From an uncultured Victivallales bacterium (GTDB taxonomy: Bacteria > Verrucomicrobiota > Lentisphaeria > Oligosphaerales > JAFGRS01): a stretch of 19,665 nucleotides of DNA. The stretch lies in assembly GCA_903834675.1 (NCBI GenBank), contig CAILKC010000088.1, positions 1-19,665 of the forward strand. The letters run 5' to 3'. Positions 7,801 through 15,025 of the stretch are shown piece after piece. The notes under the pieces are model-generated. The model was given only the letters and a program-made list of their open reading frames with translations. It was not told the origin of the DNA and searched no databases. Numbering within the stretch: the stretch's first letter is position 1; each line of letters opens with the position of its first letter. The translations under genes were made by a program, and so were the position numbers.

Positions 7801-8676
7801 TCATGCCCACCTGATGGGTTCGCCGTTTGGCCGGGCCACGACGGCTCGCCGCCGGTAGGCCCAGCACATGTAGGAGATACTGACGAAGTAGCTGGCCGGC
7901 ACCCGGCTGCGGCAGCCGATGAACACCTCCAGGAGGGTGGTGCGGCCGCCGAAGCCCATGGGACCGATCTCCAGCGTGTTGGCCTCACGCAGGAGGCGCT
8001 GTTCGAGCTCCGCGAGTTCCGGGACCGGGCTGCGTTCGCCGAGCCGACGCAACAGCAGTTCCTTACTCTCAGCATAGCCAGTGGCCCGGTCGCCGCCGAT
8101 GGCGATGCCGAGCACCCCGGGCGCACAGCCCTGACCCTGAGCGCGAACCACGGCATCCAAGGCGCAACGCCGGACGCCCTCCAGGTTCCGCTCAGCCCCC
8201 AGGTCCGCGTCGGGCAAGGCATACTGGGCCCCGACATTCTCACAACCGCCGCCCTTGAGGATGAGGGCCACCGTGACCTCGTCATGGTCTGTTTCGTGCC
8301 AGTGGATGACCGGGCTGCCCGGGCCGAGGTTGTTGCCCGTGTTGCGCCCGCTGAGGGTCTCGACGCAGTTCTGCCGCAGGATGCCGGCTGCGGTGGCCGC
8401 GGCGATGGCCGTGGCGGCGGCGGCGCTGAATTCGGCCTGGGTGAGGGCCTGCGGCGGCGCGCTGACCCAAAACAGGAGCGTCCCCGTGTCCTGGCAGAGC
8501 GGCAGGCGGCGGAGCCGCGCCAGTTCGGCGTTGCGCAGCATGGTATCCAGCGCCGCGGCGGCGTTCGCGGCGGATTCTGCCGCACGGGCCTGGCGGAGGG
8601 CCTGCTCGACGTCCTCGGGGAGGTCAGTCGAGGCGCGCACCAGCAGTTCGTAGAGCGTATCGGACCAGCCTGACAT
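7801..8676 (-). CDS. Class I fumarate/tartrate hydratase alpha-type subunit
   Basis: The 291-residue product matches the alpha (N-terminal) half of iron-sulfur class I fumarases and L-tartrate dehydratase (TtdA/FumA type), which add or remove water at a [4Fe-4S] cluster. Landmarks are PLCQDTGT 59-66 (Cys61), NTGNNLGPGSPVIH 112-125, KGGGCENV 141-148, GCAPGVLGIAIGGDR 183-197 (Cys184) and SYMCWAYRR 268-276 (Cys271); the three cysteines fit the cluster ligands. The start at 8676 matches the usual family N-terminus. The same frame remains open to 8955 through the 16-bp repeat, but that part has no family resemblance. The beta subunit, normally next door, is absent from this window; an aminotransferase follows instead. 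Whether the substrate is fumarate, tartrate or another acid is open. Confidence 0.88.
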   Translation of the reverse strand: MSGWSDTLYELLVRASTDLPEDVEQALRQARAAESAANAAAALDTMLRNAELARLRRLPLCQDTGTLLFWVSAPPQALTQAEFSAAAATAIAAATAAGILRQNCVETLSGRNTGNNLGPGSPVIHWHETDHDEVTVALILKGGGCENVGAQYALPDADLGAERNLEGVRRCALDAVVRAQGQGCAPGVLGIAIGGDRATGYAESKELLLRRLGERSPVPELAELEQRLLREANTLEIGPMGFGGRTTLLEVFIGCRSRVPASYFVSISYMCWAYRRRAVVARPNGEPIRWA

Positions 8677-8699
8677 CTCTGGCGTTCCGTGGGGTGGTG

Positions 8700-8807
8700 G
8701 AGTGGTTGGGTATGGGAGTGGTTGGGTATGGGAGTGGTTGGGTATGGGAGTGGTTGGGTATGGGAGTGGTTGGGTATGGGAGTGGTTGGGTATGGGAGTG
8801 GTTGGGT
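8700..8807. repeat. Tandem 16-bp G-rich repeat, about 6.75 copies
   Basis: The plus-strand unit GAGTGGTTGGGTATGG is repeated without a mismatch six times (8700-8795) and then for 12 nt (8796-8807). Because 16 is not a multiple of 3, open frames cross it in all registers; the peptides are not credible proteins. The G-runs (GGG TAT GGG, 7 nt, GGG TAT GGG) fit the canonical G-quadruplex pattern on the plus strand, which is the template for the fumarase gene. The array ends 24 nt upstream of the fumarase ATG and lies downstream of the predicted promoter, so it should be transcribed as a C-rich leader. Confidence 0.93.
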
Positions 8808-8881
8808 GGTTCTGTTTTCTCTGGGCGTGGGACCGGCGCCGCGACCGTTGGCGGGTCCGCGACCGCCATCCCCGCCTACGT

Positions 8882-8910
8882 AGTCTAGTGGCGTCGGACA
8901 GGGTTGCCAA
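8882..8910 (-). promoter_or_regulatory. Candidate sigma70 promoter for the fumarase gene
   Basis: On the minus strand, TTGGCA (8905-8910; five of six matches to the -35 consensus) and TAGACT (8882-8887; four of six to the -10) are separated by exactly 17 nt. Transcription would begin near 8875 and give a leader of about 200 nt that includes the 16-bp repeat array. This is prediction from consensus only. Confidence 0.4.
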
Positions 8911-9205
8911 ACGCTCGGGCGAAACAGCCGCAGTAGTTTCGTTTTCCAGCGCCACCGGCAGGCACTCCGGAGAACGAAGCCCCGGCCCTGCTCAGAGAGG
9001 GGCTTGACTCCAGGCGTGCGGAGACGATGGTGTGCGCCGTCGGTGCTGGTGTGGGGTCCGGCATGGGGGTTTGCGCCAAGCTGCGTCTCAGCCGGAGTGG
9101 CGTCATCCAAAGAATGCGGTTCCAGGTACTTACAAGATACTCCAGGCAGCTTAACCAGGCTGGCGCTGGACGGGTGCGTTCGGGCAAGGCAAGGGGCACA
9201 GGGGC

Positions 9206-9211
9206 AGGAGG
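9206..9211 (+). promoter_or_regulatory. Shine-Dalgarno site of the SGNH hydrolase gene
   Basis: AGGAGG lies 7 nt before the ATG at 9219. It selects this start over the in-frame ATG at 9027, and a signal peptide begins directly at the chosen start. Confidence 0.8.
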
Positions 9212-9218
9212 CGCGACG

Positions 9219-10445
9219 ATGAAACGGCTATGGCGGCGGGTGGGGTTGCTTAGCGTTCTGGCGGTCGGGATCGCCGGGGCTGAGCCGGTGGTGTTGGATG
9301 AGTGCGACAGCGTCTCGGGATGGCAGGTGGGGAAGGCTCCGGCCGCGGTCGAGGCGGTCGCGGAGGCGGCCCACGGCGCCGGGGCGTTGCGCATCACCCT
9401 GCCCGGCGAGGTCACGCGTCTACTGGCCAAGGCCTACGTACCCGAGGCGGCGCCGTGGGACCGGTCGCAGGGCCTGTCGTTCTGGATCAAGGGAGATGGC
9501 TCCGACCAGTTCGGTTGTCTGGCGGTCACCGGGGTCTATACGTTTGTGGTCTACTTCCCGCTGAAGGACACCGCCTGGCGCCAGGTGACGGTGCCTTGGG
9601 CCGATTTCATCCCCGAGTCGCAGGTAGACCCCATTGGCACGCCGGGCGGCATGCCTCCCAGCGGGATTACGGGGTTGCGCCTGGGCAGCCGCTGGACCAT
9701 CGGCCACAACAACCAGCCGCTCCCCGCGATCTCATTCTGCGTCGACCGCATCATGATCGAGGACCGCGTTTCGCCAGCTGCTCCGCCGTCGGCGCCGCGG
9801 CCTTGGCGCGAGGTATTGGCCCAGCTCAAAGCCCGTCAGCCGGTGCGCATTCAGTGCATGGGCGACTCGATCACTGCGGGCACGGGGCTGCCGGACCGGG
9901 ATCGGCAGCGCTACGCGGTGCTGACCCAGGACCTGTTGCAGCGCTGGCTGGGGTACACTGAGGTAACCTGTGCCAGCCGGGCCGTGGGTGGCGCCCGCTC
10001 CGTCGACGCCCGCGCCTGGGTGCCACGGGACTTCGTGGATGCGGCCCCGGACTTGGTCACTCTATGGATCGGCTACAACGACAAGAGCAACGCCTACACC
10101 CGCGCCTTTTTCAAGGCCTCGGTCAATGACTACCTGGACCGCATCTGCCGGGCCACAGGTGGGCGGACCGCCATCCTGCTATTCGCTACGGGACCGGGCT
10201 GCGGGCCGCGCTTTGTGATGCTGGACGATTACGCCGAGGCCATCCGCGAGATCAGCCGGGAACGGGGGCTGCCGCTGTTCGACATCCACCGCTTGTTGCA
10301 GGAGATCGGTCGCGAGCGGCTGGGGGAGTTCTTTGCCGACATGGCCCACCCCAACGAGGCCGGACACCGTTTCATCGCCGAGGCGCTATGCGAGTACCTG
10401 GTGCGGGAGGCTGGCATCGACACGCCCAAACCGCCGCCGCCGTGA
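9219..10445 (+). CDS. Secreted SGNH/GDSL hydrolase with N-terminal sandwich domain
   Basis: The 408-residue product starts with a signal peptide (cut likely after Ala21). A beta-sandwich domain of about 160 residues follows (24-183), resembling carbohydrate-binding or CIA30-like modules with WRQVTVPWADF (120-130). The C-terminal half is an SGNH hydrolase: block I GDSIT 215-219 with nucleophile Ser217, a Gly in VGGARS (256-261), block III GYND 285-288, and block V DMAHPNEAGH 374-383 with catalytic Asp374 and His377. Such two-domain enzymes are usually carbohydrate esterases removing acetyl or similar groups from polysaccharides. The gene stands alone, divergent from the fumarase and convergent with the SEDS gene, ending in a Pro-rich tail encoded by a CCG run. 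The exact substrate is not visible. Confidence 0.88.
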   Translation: MKRLWRRVGLLSVLAVGIAGAEPVVLDECDSVSGWQVGKAPAAVEAVAEAAHGAGALRITLPGEVTRLLAKAYVPEAAPWDRSQGLSFWIKGDGSDQFGCLAVTGVYTFVVYFPLKDTAWRQVTVPWADFIPESQVDPIGTPGGMPPSGITGLRLGSRWTIGHNNQPLPAISFCVDRIMIEDRVSPAAPPSAPRPWREVLAQLKARQPVRIQCMGDSITAGTGLPDRDRQRYAVLTQDLLQRWLGYTEVTCASRAVGGARSVDARAWVPRDFVDAAPDLVTLWIGYNDKSNAYTRAFFKASVNDYLDRICRATGGRTAILLFATGPGCGPRFVMLDDYAEAIREISRERGLPLFDIHRLLQEIGRERLGEFFADMAHPNEAGHRFIAEALCEYLVREAGIDTPKPPPP

Positions 10446-10474
10446 GTCCCGCGGCGCCGTGAGTCCGGCGGCGG
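10434..10474. terminator. Inverted repeat between convergent genes
   Basis: CCGCCGCCG 10434-10442 pairs with CGGCGGCGG 10466-10474 around a 23-nt loop. It spans the 30-nt gap between the convergent SGNH and SEDS genes and overlaps the last SGNH codons. It could end transcripts from both sides, but no T-run is present in either direction. Confidence 0.35.
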
Positions 10475-10475
10475 A

Positions 10476-11687
10476 TCAGGTGGCCTTCGTCGGGGCGGCG
10501 CTGCGGGCAAAGCGGCTGTCCTGGAGTTCCAGCGTCTCCGCCTCCGTCTCGCTGATCCGGCTGACGCTGAGCAGCAGGCCGATGGCCGCCATACAGCTCA
10601 GCATGCTCGACCCGCCGTAGCTTAGGAAGGGCGCGGTCACGCCCGTGGTGGGCCCAAAGCCGCTGACCACCCCGATGTTGACAAAGGCTTGGAACGCCAG
10701 GGTCCAGCCGATGCCCACACACATGAGGATAGCGCCCTTGGTCTGCGCCAGCGAGGCCATGGCGAAGATGCTGCCGCCCAGGAGGCAGTACAGAACGATG
10801 AGCCCGAGCACGGCCAGGAAGCCGAGTTCCTCGCCGACGATGGCCACGATGAAGTCGGTGTGGGCTTCGGGCAGGTAGTACTGCTTCATGCGGCTTTGGG
10901 TGAACCCGAGCCCCGCCCAACCGCCGGAGCCCATGGCCAGTTGGGAGTGCCAGAGCTGGTAGCCCTCCCCCTGCCGGATGGGTTCCGGGTCCCGGTACGT
11001 CGCCATCCGGCTCTGGTGTTCCTTGCTGAGGGTCACCACCGCGGCGAAGAAACAGAGGCCCAGCGCAGCCAGCATGCCGAGGTAACGCAGGCGCACGCCG
11101 GCGACAAACATGATGACTACCATGATGCTGCCGGTGATGACGGTGGTGCTGAGGTTCTTGCCCAGGCAGATCAGCCCGATGACCGCGCTACAACACAGCA
11201 GCGGGATCAGAAACCCGCGTTTGAACTCCTGGGTGTGCCGGGCGCGACGCTGGTAGTACTCGGCCAGGAACAGCACCACGATGGGCTTGGCGAACTCCGA
11301 GGGTTGCAACGAGAACGGCCCGATGTGCAGCCAGCGAAAGCCGCCCTTGGTGGGCCCGCCGACCAAGGGCAGATACGCCACCAGGGCTTTGGTGAAGGAT
11401 ATCTTGTAGAGGACGTGCGCCCCCGCCAGGTAGGCCAGGGCCAAGGCCACCAGCCCCATCAGAATCGGCGAGACCTGTCCCAGCCGACGGTAGTCGAGGA
11501 AGGCCAGGAAGCCGGCCACCAGACCGCCAATGCAGACCCACATCGCCTGCCGCTTCAGGTAGTACTCGGAGCAGGCGGCAAAGCTGGTCGAGTACAGCAT
11601 GGTCACGCCACTGAGCAGCAGCAGCAGCACCAGGCCCAGCATGACCGCGCGTACGATGCGATGTTTGGACCACGCCACGGCGTTCAT
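10476..11687 (-). CDS. SEDS-family peptidoglycan glycosyltransferase (FtsW/RodA type)
   Basis: This is a polytopic membrane protein of about 403 residues with the SEDS signature. Counting from the upstream TTG at 11699, landmarks are WLHIGPFSLQPSEFAK 123-138, LPEAHTDFIVAIVGEELG 276-293 with Asp282 (aligned with the catalytic Asp297 of E. coli FtsW), and SGFGPTTGVTAPFLSYGGSS 346-365. SEDS proteins polymerise lipid II into glycan strands with a partner class B PBP, here not in the window. The LPEAHTDF form resembles FtsW more than RodA. The start is uncertain: TTG 11699, ATG 11687 and GTG 11678 are all possible, and a GGAGG at 11688-11692 has ideal spacing only for the GTG. The loop usually reading PDFGT/PDLGT is KNLSTT here (181-186), so the Asp is replaced by Asn. 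Confidence 0.92.
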   Translation of the reverse strand: MNAVAWSKHRIVRAVMLGLVLLLLLSGVTMLYSTSFAACSEYYLKRQAMWVCIGGLVAGFLAFLDYRRLGQVSPILMGLVALALAYLAGAHVLYKISFTKALVAYLPLVGGPTKGGFRWLHIGPFSLQPSEFAKPIVVLFLAEYYQRRARHTQEFKRGFLIPLLCCSAVIGLICLGKNLSTTVITGSIMVVIMFVAGVRLRYLGMLAALGLCFFAAVVTLSKEHQSRMATYRDPEPIRQGEGYQLWHSQLAMGSGGWAGLGFTQSRMKQYYLPEAHTDFIVAIVGEELGFLAVLGLIVLYCLLGGSIFAMASLAQTKGAILMCVGIGWTLAFQAFVNIGVVSGFGPTTGVTAPFLSYGGSSMLSCMAAIGLLLSVSRISETEAETLELQDSRFARSAAPTKAT

Positions 11688-11924
11688 CCTCCGCGTCAAC
11701 CGCCGGTACTACCCGTGGCGGGGCCGCTGAAAGCACCCGGCGCCCGCCTGGCATACCATAGTGCCGGGCCTGTACCCTGGCCTACGTCGGCCGAGCGGGA
11801 AAGTACATGCCTGGCGGGCCTCTGGCAGTGAGTTTCGTGAACCGCAAGGCAGTGGACAGCGCGCCAGCCGCGCCGTAGGTTACAACTGCGTGGGTGTGGC
11901 ACCGTAGCCGCGGAGGGGCCGGGT
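11688..11924. other. Divergent gap between SEDS and kinase genes
   Basis: About 237 nt with no credible gene. It must contain promoters for both flanking genes, but no clear -35/-10 pair was found. It holds small palindromes such as GGCC-6 nt-GGCC near 11779-11792 and the kinase Shine-Dalgarno GGAGGGG at 11912-11918. Confidence 0.4.
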
Positions 11925-14105
11925 ATGCTGTTTTCGTTTCACTGTCCAGCCTGCAAGGGCAAGCTTGAGGCCGATGCCTCGCTGAGCGGCAGCCAGGCTG
12001 ATTGCCCCCAGTGTGGCAGGCCGGTGGCCATTCCTGAATCCCGCGTTGCGGCCGGCACCACGCTGGCCGGCTTTCACCTCGAACGCCGCCTGGGCAAGGG
12101 CGGCATGGGCGAGGTCTACCTGGCCCAGCAGCTCTCCGTGGAACGGCAGGTCGCGGTCAAGATCCTGCCGCCGGGGTTCGCCGAGAACCCGGAGGCCGTC
12201 AAGCGCTTCCTGCACGAAGGTAAGCTGGCCGCCAAGCTGGATCACGCCAACATCGTCACCGTTTTTGAGGCCGGCGAGGACAGCGGCAACTACTACCTCG
12301 CCATGGCCTACATCCAGGGCGAGTCGCTGGACCAACGCCTGAAGCGGGACAAGGTCCTGCCCGAGGCCGAGGCCCTCGGCATCATCCGCGCCATCGCCGA
12401 GGCCCTGGCCTACGCCTGGGAGAGGTTCCAGCTTCTCCACCGTGACCTCAAGCCGGCCAATATCATGGTGGACGACCGCAAGCGGGTCTTCCTGATGGAC
12501 CTGGGGCTGGCCAAAAGCCTTGGCGAAGAGAGCGGCATGACCCTCTCCGGCGCCATCCTGGGGACGCCGCAGTACATGAGCCCCGAGCAGGCTCAGGGCC
12601 TGGCCGACCTCGGGGTGCCGACGGACGTCTACGCGCTCGGGGCCACGCTGTATCACCTCGTCACCGGCTCGCCGCCCTTCACGGGTGAGACGACGCTGAC
12701 GGTGCTGCACAAGCACATGTACGAGCCGCTGCCGCCGCCGCGCTCCCGCAATCCGCAGGTGACCGAGGCCTGCAGCCACCTGATCGAGACGATGATGGCC
12801 AAGGAGCCGACCGGGCGCTATGCCGACTGGTCGGCCCTGATCGCCGACATCGATCGGGTGCTGCAGGGCAAGGCGCCGGCCCGCAATCCCCTGGAGTCGG
12901 CGGTCCGCACCGGCTCTGCCGGGGCTCCCGCCGTATCCCCAGTACCGCGGAAGTCCGCTGGCGCGGACGGACCGCGGGCTCCAAAGCGTAATCCCTTGGA
13001 GCCGGCGGTCCGCACCGGCTCTGCCGGGGCTCCCGCCGTACCCGCCTCCGCGCCGCGTCGGCGGTCGTTGCTGGTGCCGGGCCTCGCCGTCGCCAGTCTC
13101 GTGCTGCTGGGGCTGCTGGGCCTCGTGGTCGCGCGTGGCCGCGGCAGCCCTGCCGCCGCCAGCCGCCCGGACACGCCACCGGCGCCCGCGCCGGTCGGCC
13201 TCGCTGTAGGGCCGCCAGAGGCTCGTCCGACGAGTCCGACAGGTCAGACGAGTCCGACCCGTCCGACCGCCCCCGCTATCGCGCCCGCCCCCGGGCAGCC
13301 CTGGACCGTCCCGGACCTGGGCCTGGAGCTGGTCTGGGTGGCGCCAGGCAGCGTCCAGATGGGTGAGAACAACGGGTCCGGGAAAGAGACTCCGGCGCAC
13401 ACGGTACAGATCTCGCGCGGCTTCTGGATGGGGAAGTACGAGGTGACCCAGGCGGAGTACGAGGCCCTGACGGGCAAGAATCCAAGCCAGGTCAAGGATG
13501 CACGCAACCCGGTTGAGACTGTGTCCTGGGACGATGCAGTAGCCTTCTGCACGAAGCTGACGGAGCGGGAGCAGAAGGCGGGACGCCTTCCAGAGGGGTA
13601 CGAGTACCGTCTGCCGACGGAGGCGGAGTGGGAGTACGCAGCGCGGGGCGGGACGGGCTCCAAGGGCACTCTCTATGCCGGTTCGAACAACGTCGACGAG
13701 GTGGCCTGGTACTACGCTAACTCGGGCGACCGGCGACTGGACGACCGGCTGAGCTACTCAGAGGCGGACAACAACAAACGGAAGAGCAACCTACTCAGCA
13801 ACAACTGCCGGCCGCACCCGGTGGGTCAGAAGAAGCCGAACGAACTGGGGCTGTACGACCCCTCGGGCAACGTCTGGGAGTGGTGCCTGGACTGGTTCGA
13901 CGCAAGCTACTACGCGAGGAGTCCTGGGACTGACCCGGTGAACCTGGAGGCGGGCTCGTACCGCGTGGGTCGCGGCGGCGGCTGGTGCAACGTCGCCGGC
14001 TTCTGCCGGGTGGCCAACCGCTTCTACTCCGGTCCGTCGAACATGAGCGATTTCGTCGGCTTCCGCGCTTGCCTGGCGCCCGCGATCCCTGCCGCCGCGC
14101 CGTAG
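11925..14105 (+). CDS. Membrane Ser/Thr kinase with zinc ribbon and SUMF1-type domain
   Basis: The 726-residue product has an N-terminal zinc ribbon (CPAC 7-10, CPQC 27-30) and then a Hanks-type kinase domain (about 50-313). The kinase looks active: glycine loop GKGGMGEVY 57-65, Lys79, Glu98, HRDLKPAN 172-179 with Asp174, and DLG 192-194. A linker rich in Ala/Pro contains two near-identical 19-residue copies (319-337 and 354-372). One membrane helix (about 382-403) places the C-terminal SUMF1/FGE-sulfatase domain (about 465-717) outside the cytoplasm; its marks are LPTEAEWEYAARGG 563-576, YDPSGNVWEW 644-653 and VGFR 711-714. The catalytic cysteine pair of true formylglycine enzymes is not conserved in register (Cys688 is shifted by one; Cys694 aligns), so ligand sensing is likelier than catalysis. 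Start: GGAGGGG 6 nt upstream of the ATG. Probable signal-transducing receptor. Confidence 0.92.
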   Translation: MLFSFHCPACKGKLEADASLSGSQADCPQCGRPVAIPESRVAAGTTLAGFHLERRLGKGGMGEVYLAQQLSVERQVAVKILPPGFAENPEAVKRFLHEGKLAAKLDHANIVTVFEAGEDSGNYYLAMAYIQGESLDQRLKRDKVLPEAEALGIIRAIAEALAYAWERFQLLHRDLKPANIMVDDRKRVFLMDLGLAKSLGEESGMTLSGAILGTPQYMSPEQAQGLADLGVPTDVYALGATLYHLVTGSPPFTGETTLTVLHKHMYEPLPPPRSRNPQVTEACSHLIETMMAKEPTGRYADWSALIADIDRVLQGKAPARNPLESAVRTGSAGAPAVSPVPRKSAGADGPRAPKRNPLEPAVRTGSAGAPAVPASAPRRRSLLVPGLAVASLVLLGLLGLVVARGRGSPAAASRPDTPPAPAPVGLAVGPPEARPTSPTGQTSPTRPTAPAIAPAPGQPWTVPDLGLELVWVAPGSVQMGENNGSGKETPAHTVQISRGFWMGKYEVTQAEYEALTGKNPSQVKDARNPVETVSWDDAVAFCTKLTEREQKAGRLPEGYEYRLPTEAEWEYAARGGTGSKGTLYAGSNNVDEVAWYYANSGDRRLDDRLSYSEADNNKRKSNLLSNNCRPHPVGQKKPNELGLYDPSGNVWEWCLDWFDASYYARSPGTDPVNLEAGSYRVGRGGGWCNVAGFCRVANRFYSGPSNMSDFVGFRACLAPAIPAAAP
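12885..13040 (+). repeat. Palindromic duplicated element inside the kinase gene
   Basis: Two 51-nt copies (12885-12935 and 12990-13040) differ at two positions. Between and within them lie nested palindromes: CCGCGG 12945-12950 and GTCCGC 12953-12958 pair with GCGGAC 12963-12968 and CCGCGG 12972-12977, and GGCTCCAA 12977-12984 pairs with TTGGAGCC 12996-13003. Smaller CCGGC/GCCGG stems occur in each copy. The element keeps the kinase frame open and encodes the linker before the membrane helix. Confidence 0.8.
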
Positions 14106-14144
14106 GCGTCCACCGTGGGTAGGCCGGGGGTGCCATGACCCGCC

Positions 14145-14165
14145 CCGTCGGCAGCCAGCCGACGG
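14145..14165. terminator. Strong hairpin past the kinase stop
   Basis: CCGTCGGC 14145-14152 pairs with GCCGACGG 14158-14165 around a 5-nt loop, 39 nt after the kinase stop codon. It abuts the dispersed repeat that follows. The position fits a transcription terminator, but there is no T-run. Confidence 0.45.
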
Positions 14166-14216
14166 TGGAGATGCGCCTGGCCTCAGGCGCGGCGGTGGCG
14201 GCCCACCGCATCTCCA
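14166..14216. repeat. Dispersed nested palindrome related to the array at 1-178
   Basis: TGGAGATGCG 14166-14175 is the perfect inverse of CGCATCTCCA 14207-14216. Nested inside is GCGCCTG 14173-14179 with CAGGCGC 14184-14190 around GCCT, the same hairpin and loop as in unit 1 of the left array. The following GGCGGTGG and CCCACCGCATCTCCA also match that array apart from small changes. It lies between the convergent kinase and membrane-protein genes. Confidence 0.85.
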
Positions 14217-14264
14217 TGGGATTCGGCCTGCGGGGGTGCCTCAGACGGCAGCGCGCCGGGTCGG

Positions 14265-14996
14265 CTAAGCCGCTCCTGTCGTCGGCTCCCGCCTCGGCCG
14301 CCGTCCCAGGCGGGCCGCAAGCCAGAGACCCAGTACTGCGACGACGAGCGCCACGGCAAACAACGACCACGAGTAGTTGACGCCCGCGTAGCCCTGTGCC
14401 GCAATGCGGTCCGAATCCTTGACGAAGGACCCATACCACAGCAGGAACCCTGGCAGTTGCAGGGCGAAGCCCGGAACCGACACACGCACCGTGCTCTCGG
14501 CACTCTCGCACGCGAGCAGCAGGCAACTGGCGGCCATCAGGTACAGGCTGATGAGTATGGGCGCCAGTACCGGGCCGTGCCATGGCTCGGGAAGCAGGAA
14601 CAGGCAGTCCCACTCAAGCCAGGCGGTCGGCCAGTGCGTGAACCCCTTCAGACCGACATAGTAGACGATGTCCCAGACTCCGAACATGAAGAAGAAGTGG
14701 GCGGTCCTCGACCGCCAGCTCGGCGCCGTCATCCAGGCCACCAATCCGAGCATGACCACCGTGCAGGCCTCGCGAATGCGCTCGATAGGCAAGTGCCCAA
14801 GCGCTGCCAGGGCCTGACTCGGATCCGTGCCTGCGGGGATGATCAGACGGCGCAGATAGACGACACAGATGGCCTCAAGCAACCCCATGGCGCAGCCGAA
14901 GAGGAGGATTCCGCAGAGGCGTTGCCAGTCCAGGTGCATGAGGGCTGGAAGCAGGCTCGGCGGCCGCGCGGCTTTATCCTGGGTCATGCCTGTCAT
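14265..14996 (-). CDS. Six-helix membrane protein of unknown function
   Basis: The 243-residue product has about six hydrophobic segments (26-47, 74-92, 100-116, 143-163, 176-190, 209-229) with no signal peptide and a short Arg-rich C-terminus. Polar residues that may be functional lie around IERIREACTVVML (71-83), FGVWDIVYYVGLK (105-117) and WDCLFLLPEPWHGPVLAP (129-146). These resemble segments I associate with an unnamed membrane family, but I cannot assign a function. The ATG at 14996 is chosen over an in-frame upstream ATG at 15050 because AAGGAAAG lies at good spacing, and the longer form would overlap the preceding gene. It is the last gene of a probable three-gene unit after MoxR and the large exported protein (29-nt gap), so it may be the membrane part of that system. 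Confidence 0.75.
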   Translation of the reverse strand: MTGMTQDKAARPPSLLPALMHLDWQRLCGILLFGCAMGLLEAICVVYLRRLIIPAGTDPSQALAALGHLPIERIREACTVVMLGLVAWMTAPSWRSRTAHFFFMFGVWDIVYYVGLKGFTHWPTAWLEWDCLFLLPEPWHGPVLAPILISLYLMAASCLLLACESAESTVRVSVPGFALQLPGFLLWYGSFVKDSDRIAAQGYAGVNYSWSLFAVALVVAVLGLWLAARLGRRPRREPTTGAA

Positions 14997-15025
14997 GGCG
15001 CTTTCCTTTCCGTGCGGTCGGGCCC

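Larger units (their letters stand above)
8808..9218. other. Divergent intergenic region, fumarase / SGNH hydrolase
   Basis: These 411 nt separate the divergent fumarase and SGNH hydrolase genes. No credible gene is seen. The region contains the predicted minus-strand promoter at 8882-8910. It also contains a perfect inverted repeat, AAGCCCC 8977-8983 and GGGGCTT 8999-9005, with a 15-nt spacer, which could be an operator. No convincing promoter was found for the plus-strand gene. Confidence 0.5.

Noticed and set aside
8677..8955. N-terminal extension of the fumarase gene through the 16-bp repeat
   Set aside because: The extension is low-complexity, outside the family alignment, and depends on repeat copy number; the ATG at 8676 fits the family N-terminus.
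11880..13400. Minus-strand open frame of 506 codons
   Set aside because: It is antisense to the kinase gene, with no recognisable domains.
13317..14081. Active formylglycine-generating enzyme
   Set aside because: The first catalytic Cys is not in register, and no sulfatase gene is present in the window.
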